Part shown: positions 4,997 through 5,283 of the stretch, piece after piece
Position numbering within the stretch: position 1 is the stretch's first letter
How the letters are laid out: each line of letters starts with the position of its first letter
DNA from: an uncultured Collinsella sp.
GTDB lineage: Bacteria; Actinomycetota; Coriobacteriia; Coriobacteriales; Coriobacteriaceae
Length of the DNA stretch: 5,283 bases
Direction of reading: 5' to 3'
Assembly (NCBI GenBank): GCA_937997605.1
Contig: CALLFD010000411.1
Location: 1-5,283, forward strand
Notes under the pieces: generated by a model
Database searches by the model: none
Told to the model about the DNA's origin: nothing
What the model saw: the letters and a program-made list of their open reading frames with translations, nothing else
Position numbers and translations under genes: made by a program

Positions 4997-5283
4997 ATGA
5001 CTGCACGCCTCATCGTTATGGATATCGACTCCACGCTCATCAACCAGGAGGTCATCGACCTGTTGGGCGAGGAGGCCGGCGTGGGCGAGCAAGTTGCGCA
5101 AATCACCGATCGCGCTATGCGCGGCGAGCTGGACTTTAGGCAAGCGCTCGAGAAGCGCGTGGGGCTGCTCGCCGGCCTGGACGAGAGCGTGTTCGAGCGC
5201 ACCTTTGAGCGCGTGACGTTTACCCCCGGCGCGTTGGAGCTTGTGCGCTCGGCACACAGCAAGGGCTGGAAGGTCGGCGTGGT
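4997..5283 (+). CDS. serB: Phosphoserine phosphatase, 3' part beyond the window
   Basis: HAD-superfamily phosphatase for the last step of serine biosynthesis (O-phosphoserine to serine plus phosphate), cytosolic. Only 95 codons plus two bases are visible and the frame is open at the right edge. HAD motif I is VMDIDSTLI, with nucleophile Asp9 and acid/base Asp11; it is followed by the SerB-typical NQEVIDLLGEEAGVGEQVA and ITDRAMRGELDF, then the segment leading to FTPGALELV and the KGWKVGVV strand that precedes HAD motif II in this family. Translation begins directly at motif I, so there is no N-terminal ACT domain: this is the short form. The ATG at 4997 has GGAAAGG six bases upstream. It is divergent from aspS. 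Later motifs cannot be checked here; a related HAD phosphatase is the less likely alternative. Confidence 0.88.
   Translation, partial: MTARLIVMDIDSTLINQEVIDLLGEEAGVGEQVAQITDRAMRGELDFRQALEKRVGLLAGLDESVFERTFERVTFTPGALELVRSAHSKGWKVGV

Noticed and set aside
4844..5262. Minus-strand open frames opposite serB
   Set aside because: They are antisense to the SerB N-terminus, whose DIDST motif and following conserved segments are unmistakable.

Overview
The window is GC-rich bacterial chromosome holding ordinary core genes with short, structured intergenic gaps. Gene content and protein style (two FeoA types plus a FeoB with an acidic loop as in gut anaerobes, an AspRS with the RRRDHGG loop, a lone HPr, SerB) fit a gut anaerobe of the Actinomycetota, most likely class Coriobacteriia (Collinsella-like). 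That placement rests on remembered protein similarity and is a moderate-confidence inference.

Layout. 1-2325 (minus strand): a ferrous iron uptake locus transcribed feoA (2083-2325), feoA (1821-2042), feoB (start 1697, running off the left edge after 565 codons). Dyads of the form AAGTTAG-N6-CTAACTT lie upstream of the first feoA and again in the feoA-feoB gap, and look like operators of a metal-responsive repressor. 2326-2560: feo control region, the terminator of the next gene, and a REP-like palindrome. 2561-2809 (minus): a single HPr-family phosphocarrier with its own terminator and a possible promoter. 2895-2929: a strong terminator for aspS. 2953-4740 (minus): complete aspartyl-tRNA synthetase, apparently the non-discriminating type. 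4741-4996: divergent intergenic region with a hairpin beside the aspS ribosome binding site and a long GC-rich dyad upstream of serB. 4997-5283 (plus): the first 95 codons of phosphoserine phosphatase SerB, cut by the right edge.

How the genes relate: the feo genes act together (FeoB is the membrane Fe2+ transporter, the FeoA proteins its small cytosolic partners). hpr and aspS are on the same strand but separated by a terminator, so they are probably independent units. serB is divergent from aspS. The feoB and serB reading frames are open to the window edges. No tRNA, rRNA, CRISPR array, insertion sequence or prophage gene was seen.

No undescribed multi-gene system is evident. The points most worth checking are the shared feo operator motif, the HPr with Asp at position 46 and a CxxC pair, the AspRS specificity residue, and the hairpins beside aspS, serB and feoB.
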